64,000 nt of DNA from Diplosphaera chodatii (lineage: Eukaryota; Chlorophyta; Trebouxiophyceae; Prasiolales; Stichococcaceae). Each line of letters begins with the position of its first letter. Positions within the stretch are counted from its first letter, which is position 1. Position numbers and translations under genes: made by a program. The stretch is from contig JAALGY010000015.1 in the NCBI GenBank assembly GCA_032358165.1, positions 372,001 to 436,000 on the forward strand, given 5' to 3'. Shown piece by piece: positions 26,526 through 38,080 of the stretch. Under the pieces are notes generated by a model. It saw only the letters and a list, made by a program, of their open reading frames with translations, had not been told where the DNA came from and made no database searches.

Positions 26526-29500
26526 TCAAGAGCAGTGATGTTGGGCCAGCCAGCTCACGGTCGGTCTCACGCTCGCTAGCATGCACGAAGTGTTCATCAA
26601 TCTGTCTAGTGAGTGAGGTTCTGCGCTCATCTGTCCGTCAGCTGCAGCTGGGTATAGCGGTACTAGGACATGCCCTCGCTGTGGTGTAGCTGTGGCGTTG
26701 GTTGCTGTGCTCACTTGCGAAAACATCTGCAGGAGACGATATGCACTTTGTTGGACTGGCCACTGCGAATTGCATCAATCATAAAGCAGGTGGATCAGCA
26801 CGCACGTACGCTGCTCAATAGTGCTGTAGTCAAAATTCTGCAAATGGGTGATGCAAATGCACACCCATTGCGGCATGCGCTTATGCATACGAGCTAGCAC
26901 CTGACGGCGTGGGAAGAAGTTGCCAGTCTGTCGGCGAAATCGCAGATAGAACGTGAGGCCCTCAATGAAGTCGGCAAATACGCCGTTCACTCCAAGCTGC
27001 ATAGGGCAGGCACAACCTGTTCGTTGATTCAGGAGTGTGCAAGATGTCTGCCGGCGGTTGACACATCTATGGCCTTGAGCGCAGCACGAAAAGGACGTAG
27101 TCGGGCGACTGTTAGGCGCACACTGACATCCCCTCCTCGATGAAGAGCTCGTACCTGCAGACAAGCTGAATCATCGAGGGAACGACGGAGAGTAGGTCTG
27201 TGTAGTTACCTGCCATCCCAGTCGCACTAGCCCCCCTTGCAGAGACATGCTGCTCGTACACAGGCTGCTGGACTCACTCTGACATGATGGTTGGGGCTTG
27301 AGGTTATTGGCAAAGCAGACCGGCTCATTGCGGAATGAGTATGGGTGTATCTGCAGGCCAACTAAATACGTCCTGCAACCAGATGAGGTCAGGGCCGATG
27401 AGTAGGCTGGAGTTTCGATACGCCGAGATTGTGGAGGATCATTGCCGTATGCTTGAGATGCCTGACGGATTACTGACACCCTTGCATCAGGTGGCGTGCA
27501 CATGCCAAGAGGGTGGGACAGAAGCGGCAGGCAAAGTGTAGCACAGCTCGCACCGCTTGGCCAGATCGGTGGTGTAGCTGATTTCGCCATTCTTGCCGTC
27601 GAGGGGCGCAAGGCTGTCATTGTATGGGCCCAGGGCATCAGCATATGTGGTAACCTCCTTCAACCCCTTCCTGATCAGAAGCTCCTGCGGTCGTGCGCCC
27701 ACAGCGTTGCAACTGATGCAGGTAGTAGAGGAACATGACTAGTCCAAGGTTGCACTTGAAGCGCACACTAGCTTGTAGAATGCTGTTGTTGTCTCCAAGA
27801 TACAAGCGAGTCGTACAGCATGCTGTAAAGCTGATGCGCACTCCATGTAAGCGGTGAGGTTTGGCGCCGCCAGTCGGTGTCAACACCCCAATACCGCCGT
27901 CTGGGATCGGCACTTGCAGGTACGGTAGACCCCAGCACCTGATCTCGGTTTCATGTAACGTTAGATCAGGCGAGGCAGCTCTGAGTGTATTGTGGACACT
28001 CTGGCAGACGTCCGCCATCATCGAAGCAGACCAGTACGTGGTTCTGTAGCATGCAGCACGCAGCCTCCAGCAGTACATACAGCCCAGCGTGCTCACTGTG
28101 GCATCATCAGTGAGCTGGACGGTCGGCAGGTCGGTCCGCGGGCGCAGGTACTGCAAATTCTTCTGCTCGAAGGATTGCAAGAAGATGGGCTGCATGACAG
28201 CGAGATTATTTGAACGGAATGTCAGGTGTAAGCGTCTGACCTGCATGGTGTGTGAGTGTGCACTAGCAAGAAGCGGCTAAACAGCCAGGCGCCAGCAGCA
28301 GACCAGACGTTGAAAAAGGTCGAAGCTATACCAGACTGCCCTGTGCACTCGGTCACTGCACCTGTTTGAGCCACCGCTTGCTGTCGAGCCGGCCACCGTA
28401 CCCCTTGCTCTTGATGACCTGCAACATCAGCAAGTATATGCTGCCTGACCTTATCTAGCAACGATGGTGGGTGAGTCCCCCACCATGGCAGTGCAGGATT
28501 CGATGGTACCGCCATGTGATGTGGTGCACCTGTCACATTCCGGTCACCTCCAGATACTTCTGTGTCATAGACTTGCCATTGAGCGCTGGCAGGTCGAAGC
28601 TGTCGTGCCACGTGGGGTGCTTCGTCTCAATATAACCGCCTGCATGCAGTTTGTAGTGTTCAGATGTCCTGAGGCAATGTCAAGTCCACCGGACGGACCT
28701 GGACAGGTACTTCTGGCAGCAGCAGTTAGCGGTACAATCAAGCAGCAGGAGGGCTGCCACAAGAGCAGTGGGCGCAAGGTAGCCCACCAACCACACGCTT
28801 GGCATTGAGGCAGATGTCAAGGTACTCCTCCATCGTCAGCAGGCTGAACAAGTCATTATCTGCAACCTCCCAAGAGCAGTGTCAGGTCCACCGATGGTGT
28901 TGCATAGCATCTACCTGCTAATGTGCAAAGATGCAGGGGGTGCAGAATTGCTGTGTGTCAGCACTGTCGAGCATGACAGGTGCACAGCAGATTCGCTGCT
29001 TGGCAGGGACGCACATGACTGATCGCGTGCAAACACGCGCTGACGCGCCCTCAGCTGCCTGATCTCTGCAAGGTCAAGGTCCTGCAGCAGACCAGCCACA
29101 GCTCCTGTAGCTGTAGTATGTTGTTTTTCAAAGATGAGCAGGACAGATGACGCCATGCTTTGCCCAATACAATAGTGTCAAACGTTTCAAAGGTGTGCTC
29201 ACATGGCATGCACGCCCGTCGAGTCGAGGAAGTCGATCACATCGGTCTCTGGGAAACAGGACTGCAAGGGTCAACACTGGTGGATGTGCAACGCAAACCT
29301 GCAGGCTTTGTGCCGCGAGGCGTTTCAACTCACTGGTGAATGAATGCAATTTGATCAAAGGGGAACTCACTGGTGCGGGTGGGAAACAGGTCGTCTGCAT
29401 TGGTGGTGTTGCTGAGGTTGGGCTGCAGGTGAAGTCGGATGGTGAGACGAGCTGGCACACATGTGCATCATCGATGTACATGTCCTACCCAGCTTGTGCT

Positions 29501-30170
29501 GGGGCATCACTGCTGCACTTGCAGCAGTCTCACATCTGTGGCCAGTGCTTTGGATGCTGGCGCATGGTCACACCCAGCATGCTGGGACGCTCACCTCATG
29601 GCGGAGGATGAGGTGGCCGTCACGGGTCAGCACCGTGTCGCCCTCAGCAAAGTCGGCACCCTGCGGCCGGTGACACCAGGGAGTTGGCATCAACTGTCAC
29701 GCAGCCTGCGTTGCAGCAATACGAGCACAGCAGTCGCCTGGCAGTGATCGACTGTCAGGGAATCTTGCTATGAGGGCAGCGCACCAGGGCGATGGCCTGC
29801 TCGTAGGCCTCGCGCGTCTCCTCCGACAGCTCGCCTGCAGGCCCAGGTTGAGCATGCGCTGATCAGCCAAGTGTGGGCAATTGACATGGGCATCGGCTGA
29901 TGTGGGGCATCGAATGCATGCTCAAAGCTGGGCGCACCGCTGGAGCCGCGGTGGGCTAGAGCGTAGGGCCCGGCGGAGGTGGGCGCCAGGGGGGTGGGGT
30001 CCCTGGGCCGGTTCCTCGTGCAGGGAGTTGCCTTGCACCAGGTAGCCCCGGGACGGGGCGCCGCCCGGGCCGCCGCCGCCAACTTCCGGGCCGCTGCGCG
30101 CGTCTGCAGAGCCAGCCGCCAGCACTGACGCCAGCACCGCCAGAGCGCATGCAACGTGTTTGATCGGCAT
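26526..30170 (-). pseudogene. GDPD tandem copy C, probably a decaying gene
   Basis: The exon plan follows copies A and B: signal peptide from 30170 (ACALAVLASVLAAGSADA), AHRGSSG, GADFAEGDTVLTRDGH, YIETKHPTWHDSFDLPALNG, PIFLQSFEQKNLQYLRPR and GVFADFIEGLTFYLRFRRQ. Three lesions are visible. (1) In exon 1 (about 30005-30025), a 2-bp deletion relative to copy B puts the signal peptide out of frame with HRG. (2) At about 27285-27295, one base is missing from the codons for the 'PPTIMSE' segment, shifting the frame into the C-terminal exons. (3) The stop seen in copy B after ATATP is replaced by a Gln codon, so the frame runs on about 50 codons to 26526. Two independent frameshifts make a sequencing error less likely. 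An internal start could still give a partial enzyme. Confidence 0.75.
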
Positions 30171-31576
30171 GGCGGATCCCTGGGTAGAAGACGAGCATCT
30201 TCATCATATCATGCATATGTGTCGAGGTGCCACGCTCACAACTGCACCAGCACTGGACTGCAGCGCACTCCAGTGCCGAAGGCACCGCACAAGCTCCTAC
30301 CTTGTGATCCCGTCACGATTATCGCTGACTTTGCACCAACTATGCACGTTGTGGGGCAAGCCGGGTCGCCCACTGTCAATAGCACTCTGCATGATGGCGC
30401 GCAACCGATAATGGACATCGGTACTTGCAGCCTGCGAGTGATGCTTCGCGCAACCACAGCATCTAGATGAACGTCCGGTGGCCTCGAGCCCAAGCTGCAT
30501 CAGAGAGGCAGGCAATGCCAGGCAAGGTACTGCCGCATGGGTTTGGGCACATGGTTGGAGTTCTGACTGCGTCGTGCATCAGCCGCAAGATCCAAGTACA
30601 CATCAGGCTGTCGTAGCGTTGGATTTCTCCTATTTTCGCATGACCTTGTTGTCAAGCGGCTGAAGTTTGTGCCGCATGCATGCATTGGTAGTCGCATGGC
30701 GACAACTGCAGCACTTGCTGCTTGCAGCAGTATGTTGGGATCAGTGTGCAGCGCAAGGAGCACCCAGTTGGACGCTGTTTACATTTCTTTATGTACCTTG
30801 TATCAACAGCGATAGATGTCGAGCTACATGCATGTTGAGTGCAGGACGCGACATGCGCTCGCACGACAAAGCAGATGGGCGCAGCGTGACGCTGCGCATC
30901 TGCTTGTCTAGGACTGCACATGCAGATCGTCTGAGGCGGTGCGAAGGAGTGAGCTTTGGCAGAATGAGCACCTGCACCTGATTGTAGTGCACGCGCTAGG
31001 TCCTGGCCAGCTTCATGAGCGGGCAACGACCAAACTCGTGTTGAGGCAATGCCGTCACTGCACAGCGCCATCTTGGCAACACACATCATACGAAGGTGCG
31101 AATATGCTACGCTGCTTGTGCCGATCAGCCTGGGCTGTCCCAGGACGCCTGATGAGACTACAAACGGGCAGGCATCCCGAGCTGCTTGGTAACTGCGATC
31201 AGTGCCAACTGCCAAGCTGCAGATGGTCTGTTCATCTGGCTGATGCGTCAAGATGACTTGGCGACGTGCAGAATCTGCGAAAGTATTGATAGCGGTGCTG
31301 CGCATGCGGAACCGTTTTGAGATCGTTGATCTGTGAATCCAACATCCCCATGCATCGGTTTGCAAGCGCTGCGGACAAGCTTAGGTGTGCTGCTGTGCCC
31401 GGCACACGCGTGTTGAATGGGATGCTGGTCTTTGATGCTCCTAGATGTTAGATCACGCGGTTACAGCCTTCTCCCTGTGCTGCACACGGCAGACATGTCG
31501 CCCAGTTGCATGATGATGCCGTGATCATCAGCACGGTGTGCAAGCTGCGCTGCTGTCACGAGGTCATCTGTGCTGA
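30171..31576. other. 1.4-kb intergenic between divergent GDPD copy C and SDR
   Basis: The divergent promoter region. A 237-codon minus-strand frame (30652-31365) has no recognisable motif and no splice-consistent partner, so it is not called. Confidence 0.5.
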
Positions 31577-33489
31577 GTGCGAGCATCGATGCCCAGGGCA
31601 CCTCACCTGACGGGAAGGCTGCAGCGGGGTCCCTCGCCCTTCACATCGTCACGCAAGGCGCAGCACACGGCAGCGGGGCGGCGCAGCGGTGGCATGCGCA
31701 CCATGGCGGGGGGCAGGATCACGGGGAAGAACGTGGTGGTCACGGGGGCAGGCCGCGGCATCGGCCTGGAGGTGCTCCCTGCATGCTGGCTGGCAAAACA
31801 TCAGGATGGTGCAGCGTCCACCTGCCTCGGCACTGCATATGAGACAGCATCTTGAAGTCAGGCGCCCCTAGTCAGTACTCACTGTGCAGTGGAATGCCGC
31901 CTGGCGTTGCACAGCCATCAGGCTGCCAGGTGACTCACTCCATGCTCTCATTGCCCCGCAGTTTGCCAAGCAGTTCCAGCAGCGCGGCAACCAGGTGATC
32001 GCCACCGTGCGGCAGCAGGGCGCCAGGCAGCAGCTGCAGGACGCGCTGGGCGGCGACGTGCGGGTGATGCAGCTGGACGTGGCGGACCCCGCATCCGTGA
32101 AGGCGTTTGCGGAGGAAGCCAAGGCGGCAGTCGACCACATCGATGTGCTCATCAACAACGCAGGTGCGTCGCATCGCTGTGTCATGCCGGGGTTGCGGCT
32201 GCGCACACATATGTAGAACTGCAGCTGGTGTTGGGGCCGGGTGTCGGTCCTGATGCAGCATGGGTCGAGGGCGCAGCTGCTGGTCTCGCTGCAGCAAGCA
32301 TGCTGGTGTCTGTGGCTGTCATTGGTTGGCCCTGTGTCCCACAGGCATCCTGATCTACTGCGACCTCCAGAGCGTCTCGGCGGAGGACATGCTGGACTGC
32401 TTCCGGGTGAACGCGATGGGGCCGCTGCTCACCTCGCAGGCGCTGCTCAACGCGGGCCTGCTCGGGGGCGGCCGCCGCAGCATCATTGGCAACATCACCT
32501 CCAAGGTGCCTGGGACCACCCTCGTCTGCTCCTCAAATGCAATGCGGTCCCAAGGTGTGGCGTGTGGGGGGCTCGGCAAGCGCGCCCGTCGGGCAGTGTC
32601 ACCCTGCTGCATGGATGAGGCGCTTTGGGCACCCTAAACATACGCTCCAGCGCAGCCCAGGTCTTTCTGTTCTGGCGAATCAGGATGGAGCAGCATTGCT
32701 GAGCATCGATTGATCGACTGTGGGCCTTTGACTGAGGACCAGCGTGTCTGTTGTCAGGTGGGGTCCAACGCAGACAACGGCAGCGGCGGCGGGTACGCAT
32801 ACCGCGCGTCAAAGGCAGCGCTCAACATCAGTAAGCATGCACGGCACTGCATGGTGGTGTGGAGCGACAACTGCGCGTGATGGGCTTGTGAACCGTGCAA
32901 GCGGTGCAGTGAGGTCTTGGTGCCTCCTGGCCGCAGTCAACACCAGCATGTCCATAGACCTGAAGGATCGGGGGGTGAACTCCGTCCTACTGCACCCGGC
33001 AAGTTGCCGTACATCCACAGCTGACTTGCTGACATGAGACGCTGCACATCTTCTATGAGCTGATGCTGCGCTCTGCTATGACATCGCCGCCATCCAAGTT
33101 CTGCAGACTGCTCAGACGCTGCACATCTTCCACGAGCTCATGCTGCGCTCTGCTCTGATATCGCATCGATTCTAGTTCTGCCGTCTGCTGCAGGGCTGGG
33201 TCAGGACAGACATGACGTCCCGCAATGGACTCATTGATGCAGCAGAGTCAGCGGGGGGCCTGATCAGCGTCCTGGAATCGGATCTGCCGCTCAATGGCCA
33301 CTGGTGCGGATATGGCACGGGCGCCCTATCACAAGCCGAGGAATATGTCACAGCATGCATAGCAGCATTCGCGGCACATGTGTCCACTGAAAGTGTCAAG
33401 TACGCTGCCGGTGCCACTGTGGCTGGGCGCATCAATTAAGTCTCTGCGCATGCAGGTACGACTACAAGCACGAAGAAATTCCATGGTGA
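31577..33489 (+). CDS. short-chain dehydrogenase/reductase (C-factor-like SDR)
   Basis: NAD(P)-dependent oxidoreductase with a classical SDR fold; substrate unknown. Exon 1 has the cofactor motif VVVTGAGRGIGLE (T-G-x3-G-x-G). Exon 2 (about 31963-32161) gives FAKQF..GNQVIATVR, DVRVMQLDVADPASVKAF and HIDVLINNA. Exon 3 (from 32346) gives FRVNAMGPLLTSQALL and IIGNITSK. The next exon carries the catalytic Tyr-Lys pair (GGGYAYRASKAALNI). The following exons give SMSIDLKDRGVNSVLLHPG and GWVRTDMTS..ESAGGLISVLE, and a short last exon ends YDYKHEEIPW with TGA at 33487-33489. The 'DN.SGGGYAYRASK' and 'HPGWV.TDM' pattern matches C-factor-type SDRs. The start is ambiguous: Met at 31577 adds a basic, Ser-rich N-terminus that could be an organelle targeting peptide; Met at 31694 or 31703 starts just before the fold. 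Confidence 0.92.
33038..33186 (+). repeat. imperfect 77-bp tandem duplication within an SDR intron
   Basis: The segment starting GACGCTGCACATCTTC at 33038 recurs at 33115 (period 77 bp), with the shared GAGCT, GATGCTGCGCTCTGCT and AGTTCTGC blocks. Both copies sit upstream of the 3' splice site near 33194, so the branch/3'-splice region seems duplicated. Confidence 0.85.
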
Positions 33490-34030
33490 GCGGGCGACAT
33501 GGGCAGGGATCTGCTAGCTGCACAGTGAATGGCCTGACTTGAAGTATTGTGTTGTCAATGCTTTGCCATGCTGGCAAAATTGGCAAGACAAGACACAACA
33601 TGCAGTGGCATGAGGTGCCAGTAGCTGCTCTGCACAATATTGATGTCGCCTACCGCAGCGCTGTCAAACACCCTTCTCTGATTCGGAGTATAGCCTATAA
33701 ATACCCTGCACAAACTTCGGCAGCTCACTCTGCAACCCTCTCAGGCTGGCAAACAATTGTATACTTTTGGGCACGACCTCCCAATACCCTCCTGCTCTCT
33801 GGCTGTTCTGGCTGAACAAAATGCAGACAACGTGCATGCTTCTATCCAACCAGACATGCTGACATCCAGAATTGGTCACGACTTATACTTCACCTACTTT
33901 TGCACCAGTACGGCTGAACGTGCACGACTACCAATATACTTCCAGATTGCGAGGCTTCGTGTCGGCTGTCACAATCTTCCAGCATACTTCTCTGCCATCT
34001 TCAGCGCTGAGGTAGCTCTGTGCCTACTGC
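33490..34030. other. intergenic between convergent SDR and PAP2 copy 1
   Basis: The 3' ends of both neighbours face each other. Open frames here lack motifs. Confidence 0.5.
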
Positions 34031-36833
34031 TTACACCATCTGGGTTGCAACAGGCTGCAGCTGCCCTGGCGGCAACACACCATTGCTTGTCCGTGGCGTG
34101 GCGTGTATATCACCATCTGGACCCTGTGTCAGCTCCAGGTTGCCATTGGTGTGGTGCAAGCTGCAGCCAGAGACACTGGTGTTTGAGCAGCTGCCGCTTG
34201 TTACAGGCATCCCAATGCCTGAGTGTGCCACCCCTCCCCCCCCAGACTACCCTGGCAGCAGGTGGTTGATGCAGACACCCACCTGTGTGTCGCTTCGAAC
34301 TCGGGGCCTGCGGGGCCACACAACATTATGTGAGCGCAACAATCCGAACTGACCAGTCATGCACATGGTATTCGTGTTAGGCGCTGGTCTCACCCTGTCC
34401 GATAACATACTTAGCAGTCGGGATCGCCTGTAAACAAAGGCGCCATCTCATATGCTGCTGGTGATGGCTTTGCACAACTGCCCACCCATAGCCGTGCATC
34501 ATGCATTGCGGCTATGTACGACATTCTGGTCACTGTCGGGCATCGCACCTTGAGCACAAAGAGGGTCCCAAACACCGCTCCCAGCATAAAGCCGCCGACC
34601 ACATCGGCGGGGTGGTGGCGGAAATCGACGATGCGACTGAGACCCATACCCCAGCCGAAGCAGATCTGCACCATTTGAATGAGGCCGCATCAAGTGAGGG
34701 TTGCCAAGCTGGGTGTGATGCTATACCAACCTATGAACATGTTGCCGCAGGGGCCCCCCCAGCAATCCAGTGGCTGTCGAGCCAAGCAACAGCTGAAGCG
34801 TCGCCATCAGCTGAAGCTGGAGCGTTACCTGAAGTAGCACCCAGTAAATAGCCAGTGCCTGGCCAAAATCGTGCCACCAGACACGTCGTCTGCACTGGCG
34901 CGGGGCCTGCAGGTGCATAATCAGACAAGTGGCTACTCAAAGCTCATCCATAGCTAGCTGTGACATGAGATAGGTCAGCCAATCCTTACGTGAGCGGAGG
35001 CTGCCACCACATCACGCATGATCAAGTGCCGATGACGAAAGTAGAGGCACCAAAAACAATATCTGCGGCCACCACTTAACTGGGCTCAGTGATGCTCCAC
35101 ATTTAGAAGACCGGAGAAAGCATCATTGGAGACTGTAGGAAGCATGCGAGTTGCACAACATTCAGCATGGAGCCTGCTTCCACTTGCAGGGCATGGCTCA
35201 CCCGCAGTTGAACAAGGCAAAGACTGTGGTGCTGGCAGCATGGCCTGCACGATGACCCTGGCAGTCAGCCGACATAGGAACCAAAACATGCCAGGCACGT
35301 CGAACGGCGTGCACAGAAGCGACTACTGGTGCAGGCAGCCATCGCAACACCGGCTCTTGCATTGGCTCTGGCATCCGACTGCAGCCGCTCGTGGCATGCG
35401 AGCCAACTCTGCAAGCCGCCCCGCACCCGAGATGAAGGCTGAGCGGGCTGAGTTCTGGTCGTGTTGGCTGGCGCGGCAGGGGAAGCTGGCCAGCGCCTGC
35501 GCCGCCGAGGTGCCGACTGCCAGCGGCTGCCCCGCGAGCGTGGCGCCCGCCGCCGGCACCTGGCAGTCCGCCTCCTGGAGGAAGTCGGGGCTGCAGCCAA
35601 CACATCACGGCAGAGTGACACCGCCGTTTCGATGCCGCGGTGCCAATGACCTCGGGGTGATGGGTGCAGCCTCAGCACCTGAAGTCCTGAGCATGCAGCA
35701 TGCGGGTGCCACAGAAGCAGGGTGCGAGGTGGCTCACCGCAACACGCCTGTGGACACTTTAGTGACCTCCGACAAAAAGGTGGTGAACAGAAACGCCAAC
35801 ACCACGTCAATGAAGAAGTGCAAGACGGTCGACAGCGCCATGGTGATGTTGCGGTGCACCTGCGCATGCACCAGCGTCTTATCATGCGTCCCCCACCCCG
35901 ATGCGTCCCTCAGCATGCTTTGGGTGTGAGCAACATCAAAGCGACAAGTCACAGTCTTCCAGTTGGACGTAGGGCCACACCTCCTTGAATAGGACGCACT
36001 CGCCGACAAGCAGGCTGGTGAGGATGAAGAAAAAGGGGACCACGGCGGACACCCAGGCGGGGATGCTGTCAGCCTTCGCCGGGTAGGAGATCCTGGCATC
36101 ATAAATGAAGAAAGGCCGCGGGTTGGGAGAAAGGCCCCCTGCGCGTGAGGGTGCATGCACGTCATGGATGGCATGACCCATGTCGGCCTCTGTGTTGGCT
36201 CAGCAACCGATTGCAGCTTGCATGGTGACCTGCCAAGACACGCAGCGCAGCGCAGCTCACAGTGGACGACGCCCATCATGGCGACGGGTATGACCGTCAG
36301 GATGGTCGTTGCCCACAGCTGCGACCTGATGATGAACACCAGGTCGATGTCCCTGATCTGCGGGCCACCGCGCCATGTGCAGTCAGCACCACTTTGCATG
36401 ACATCCAATACCGCACACCCATCTGAGCAGTAAACATCTGTTCAAGGCGTGCAGTTGAAACTGCAAAGATACAGCAGACGCACCCGCCAGGCGTCATGGG
36501 CACGCGCTCGCGGCGATGCGACGAATGGCACGGGGTCTGAGATTTTGCTGCCCGGCAGGCAGCTCCTACGCCACAGCACAACCTATCGCGTCGGTGCAGA
36601 CTGTCACGACATGGCGTTATGAGGTCATCTAGCAGCTGGGTGCCTTGCCATGACCAAGGGGTATAAAGAGAATCATACCCCTTGGTCATGACCAGGACAC
36701 CGCCCGCGGCACTGGAGTCCCGCATGAGGTGCACAGGTGCAGCGTGCCCACACACCAGACCTCACCGCTTGCCCTGTACATGGTCATCTCCGGGCTGCTC
36801 GACCGGCGCTCTCTCAGGTGCGGCTGGTGCCAT
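34031..36833 (-). CDS. lipid phosphate phosphatase (PAP2 superfamily), tandem copy 1
   Basis: Integral membrane enzyme predicted to remove phosphate from phosphatidic acid or related lipid phosphates. Exons agree in phase and position with copy 2: 36833-36766 (start MAPAAPERAP), 36565-36484, 36357-36261 (VFIIRSQLWATTILTVIPVA), 36138-35981 (helices WVSAVVPFFFILTSLLVGE), 35859-35738 (HFFIDVVLAFLFTTFL), 35590-35427, 35244-35202, 35062-34990, then FGQALAIYWVLLQ (about 34850) and ICFGWGMGLSRIVDF (about 34670). The three catalytic motifs are K-x6-RP (KVSTGVLRP, split by an intron), S-G-H (FISG then HAAST across an intron) and SR-x5-H-x3-D (SRIVDFRHHPAD). The usual Pro of PSGH is Ile here. About six membrane helices. 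The C-terminus is soluble and ends LQPVATQMV with a stop at 34031. Confidence 0.9.
36649..36690. repeat. perfect 16-bp inverted repeat in the first intron of PAP2 copy 1
   Basis: CATGACCAAGGGGTAT at 36649-36664 is exactly complementary to 36675-36690, with a 10-base loop. No direct repeat flanks it, so a transposon origin is not shown. The equivalent intron of copy 2 has no such structure. Confidence 0.9.
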
Positions 36834-38080
36834 GTCACGCATGCCGCAGCGGCAGCGCCCCAGTGCACCTGGTGGCCAGTCTCAAACTTCAGGGTGTGTC
36901 GAAGTGGAATCCATAGTAGACTATGGATCTGCCATACGTCTGCAGGTTTTGAGGTGATACTTTATCTGACGTAGCGATGGCGCGCGCATGCCATTCCGGC
37001 TAATTCTGGCTGATTATATAACAGAAGCCAGCTCGTCAGCACCAGTGGTTGTCGGGTGCCGAAAGGGTCTCAAAGTCTCTTCAAGGTGGACTCTGTTCAA
37101 TGTTGTATGTCTGCATACCTGCTGGTCAGTGTGTGCGCCTTGATAGCGCCATCACGCTGAGCTGGCATGGTGGCAGACGCTAAGAAGCTGAGCAAGCAAA
37201 TGTCGCACAAGTGCCGTGCCGACCATGAGCGCCAGGATCTAGCGCGAGAGTTTCAGCAGGATTACAACGCCCACATACAGCGCTGCCATTAGAGGATTGA
37301 GCGATTAGCTCATGGCGGCCCCTGCCAGCTGCACAATTGTGACATCATCAGACCGCGGACGAGCGCTCGCCACTTGAGGAAGGTAAACGACATCTGGATG
37401 CATGCTGTCATTTTATGCATACGCCAAGCTGCTTGACACCGGCGGTCCTGCATCCCGTGGTTACTTGGAGGCTGGTTGCATGCCGGACCGCGTAACATGC
37501 AACGCAACCCACCTGCTGCTAAAGCTTCACATCCACTCGGCGCAAGATCAGAAGTTCTTCTTCGCGTTGATCTCGTCCGCGGATGCGTGACAACAGGTCC
37601 GTGAAGGTAGGCGCTGGCCACTACCACTTCACCAGTGTAGGTCTCCATCACTACCATTGTCATGCTCTGTAGTAAACCCTTAAAATTCACTCATCGGTTT
37701 GACACGAGTCTGACTCGAGGCTGGCTGGGACACCTGTTGACCCTGTGCTACAAAGGGTTCTCACATGTCTCCTCAGCCACAGTCGCTTCTCGGCAAATCT
37801 GAAGAGGTCGTCACGAAAGCTGATGCCCTTTGTTTCTCCATGCGCCGTCATTTCTCTTCGTGCTGAAAATCTGAGCTCAGCCTGCTGCTGCTGTGCCCAT
37901 TTCTAACACACACATGCATATCACCACTCAGTCCCCAAGAACAGCAACGTTTGAAGTGCACAGTGATATGGTGACAGACACCCTGGAAGCGAGGGTGGCT
38001 GGTGAGCTGTGCGGTCTACAATCACGTAGCGCTTGCCGCAAACCCTGAGCTGCCTCCGACCAATAAGCAGCCGCGTTCCC
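36834..38080. other. intergenic between PAP2 copies 1 and 2
   Basis: Promoter side of copy 1 and 3' flank of copy 2. A 41-codon charged frame starts at 37168 (+), but nothing supports it as a gene. Confidence 0.5.

Noticed and set aside
36649..36690. TATAAA within the hairpin as a promoter
   Set aside because: It lies downstream of the PAP2 copy 1 start codon and on the wrong strand for that gene; likely coincidence.
37168..37293. 41-codon charged frame starting MVADAKKLSKQMSHKC
   Set aside because: It looks coding-like, but it is too short and isolated to support; could be a remnant of a mobile-element gene.
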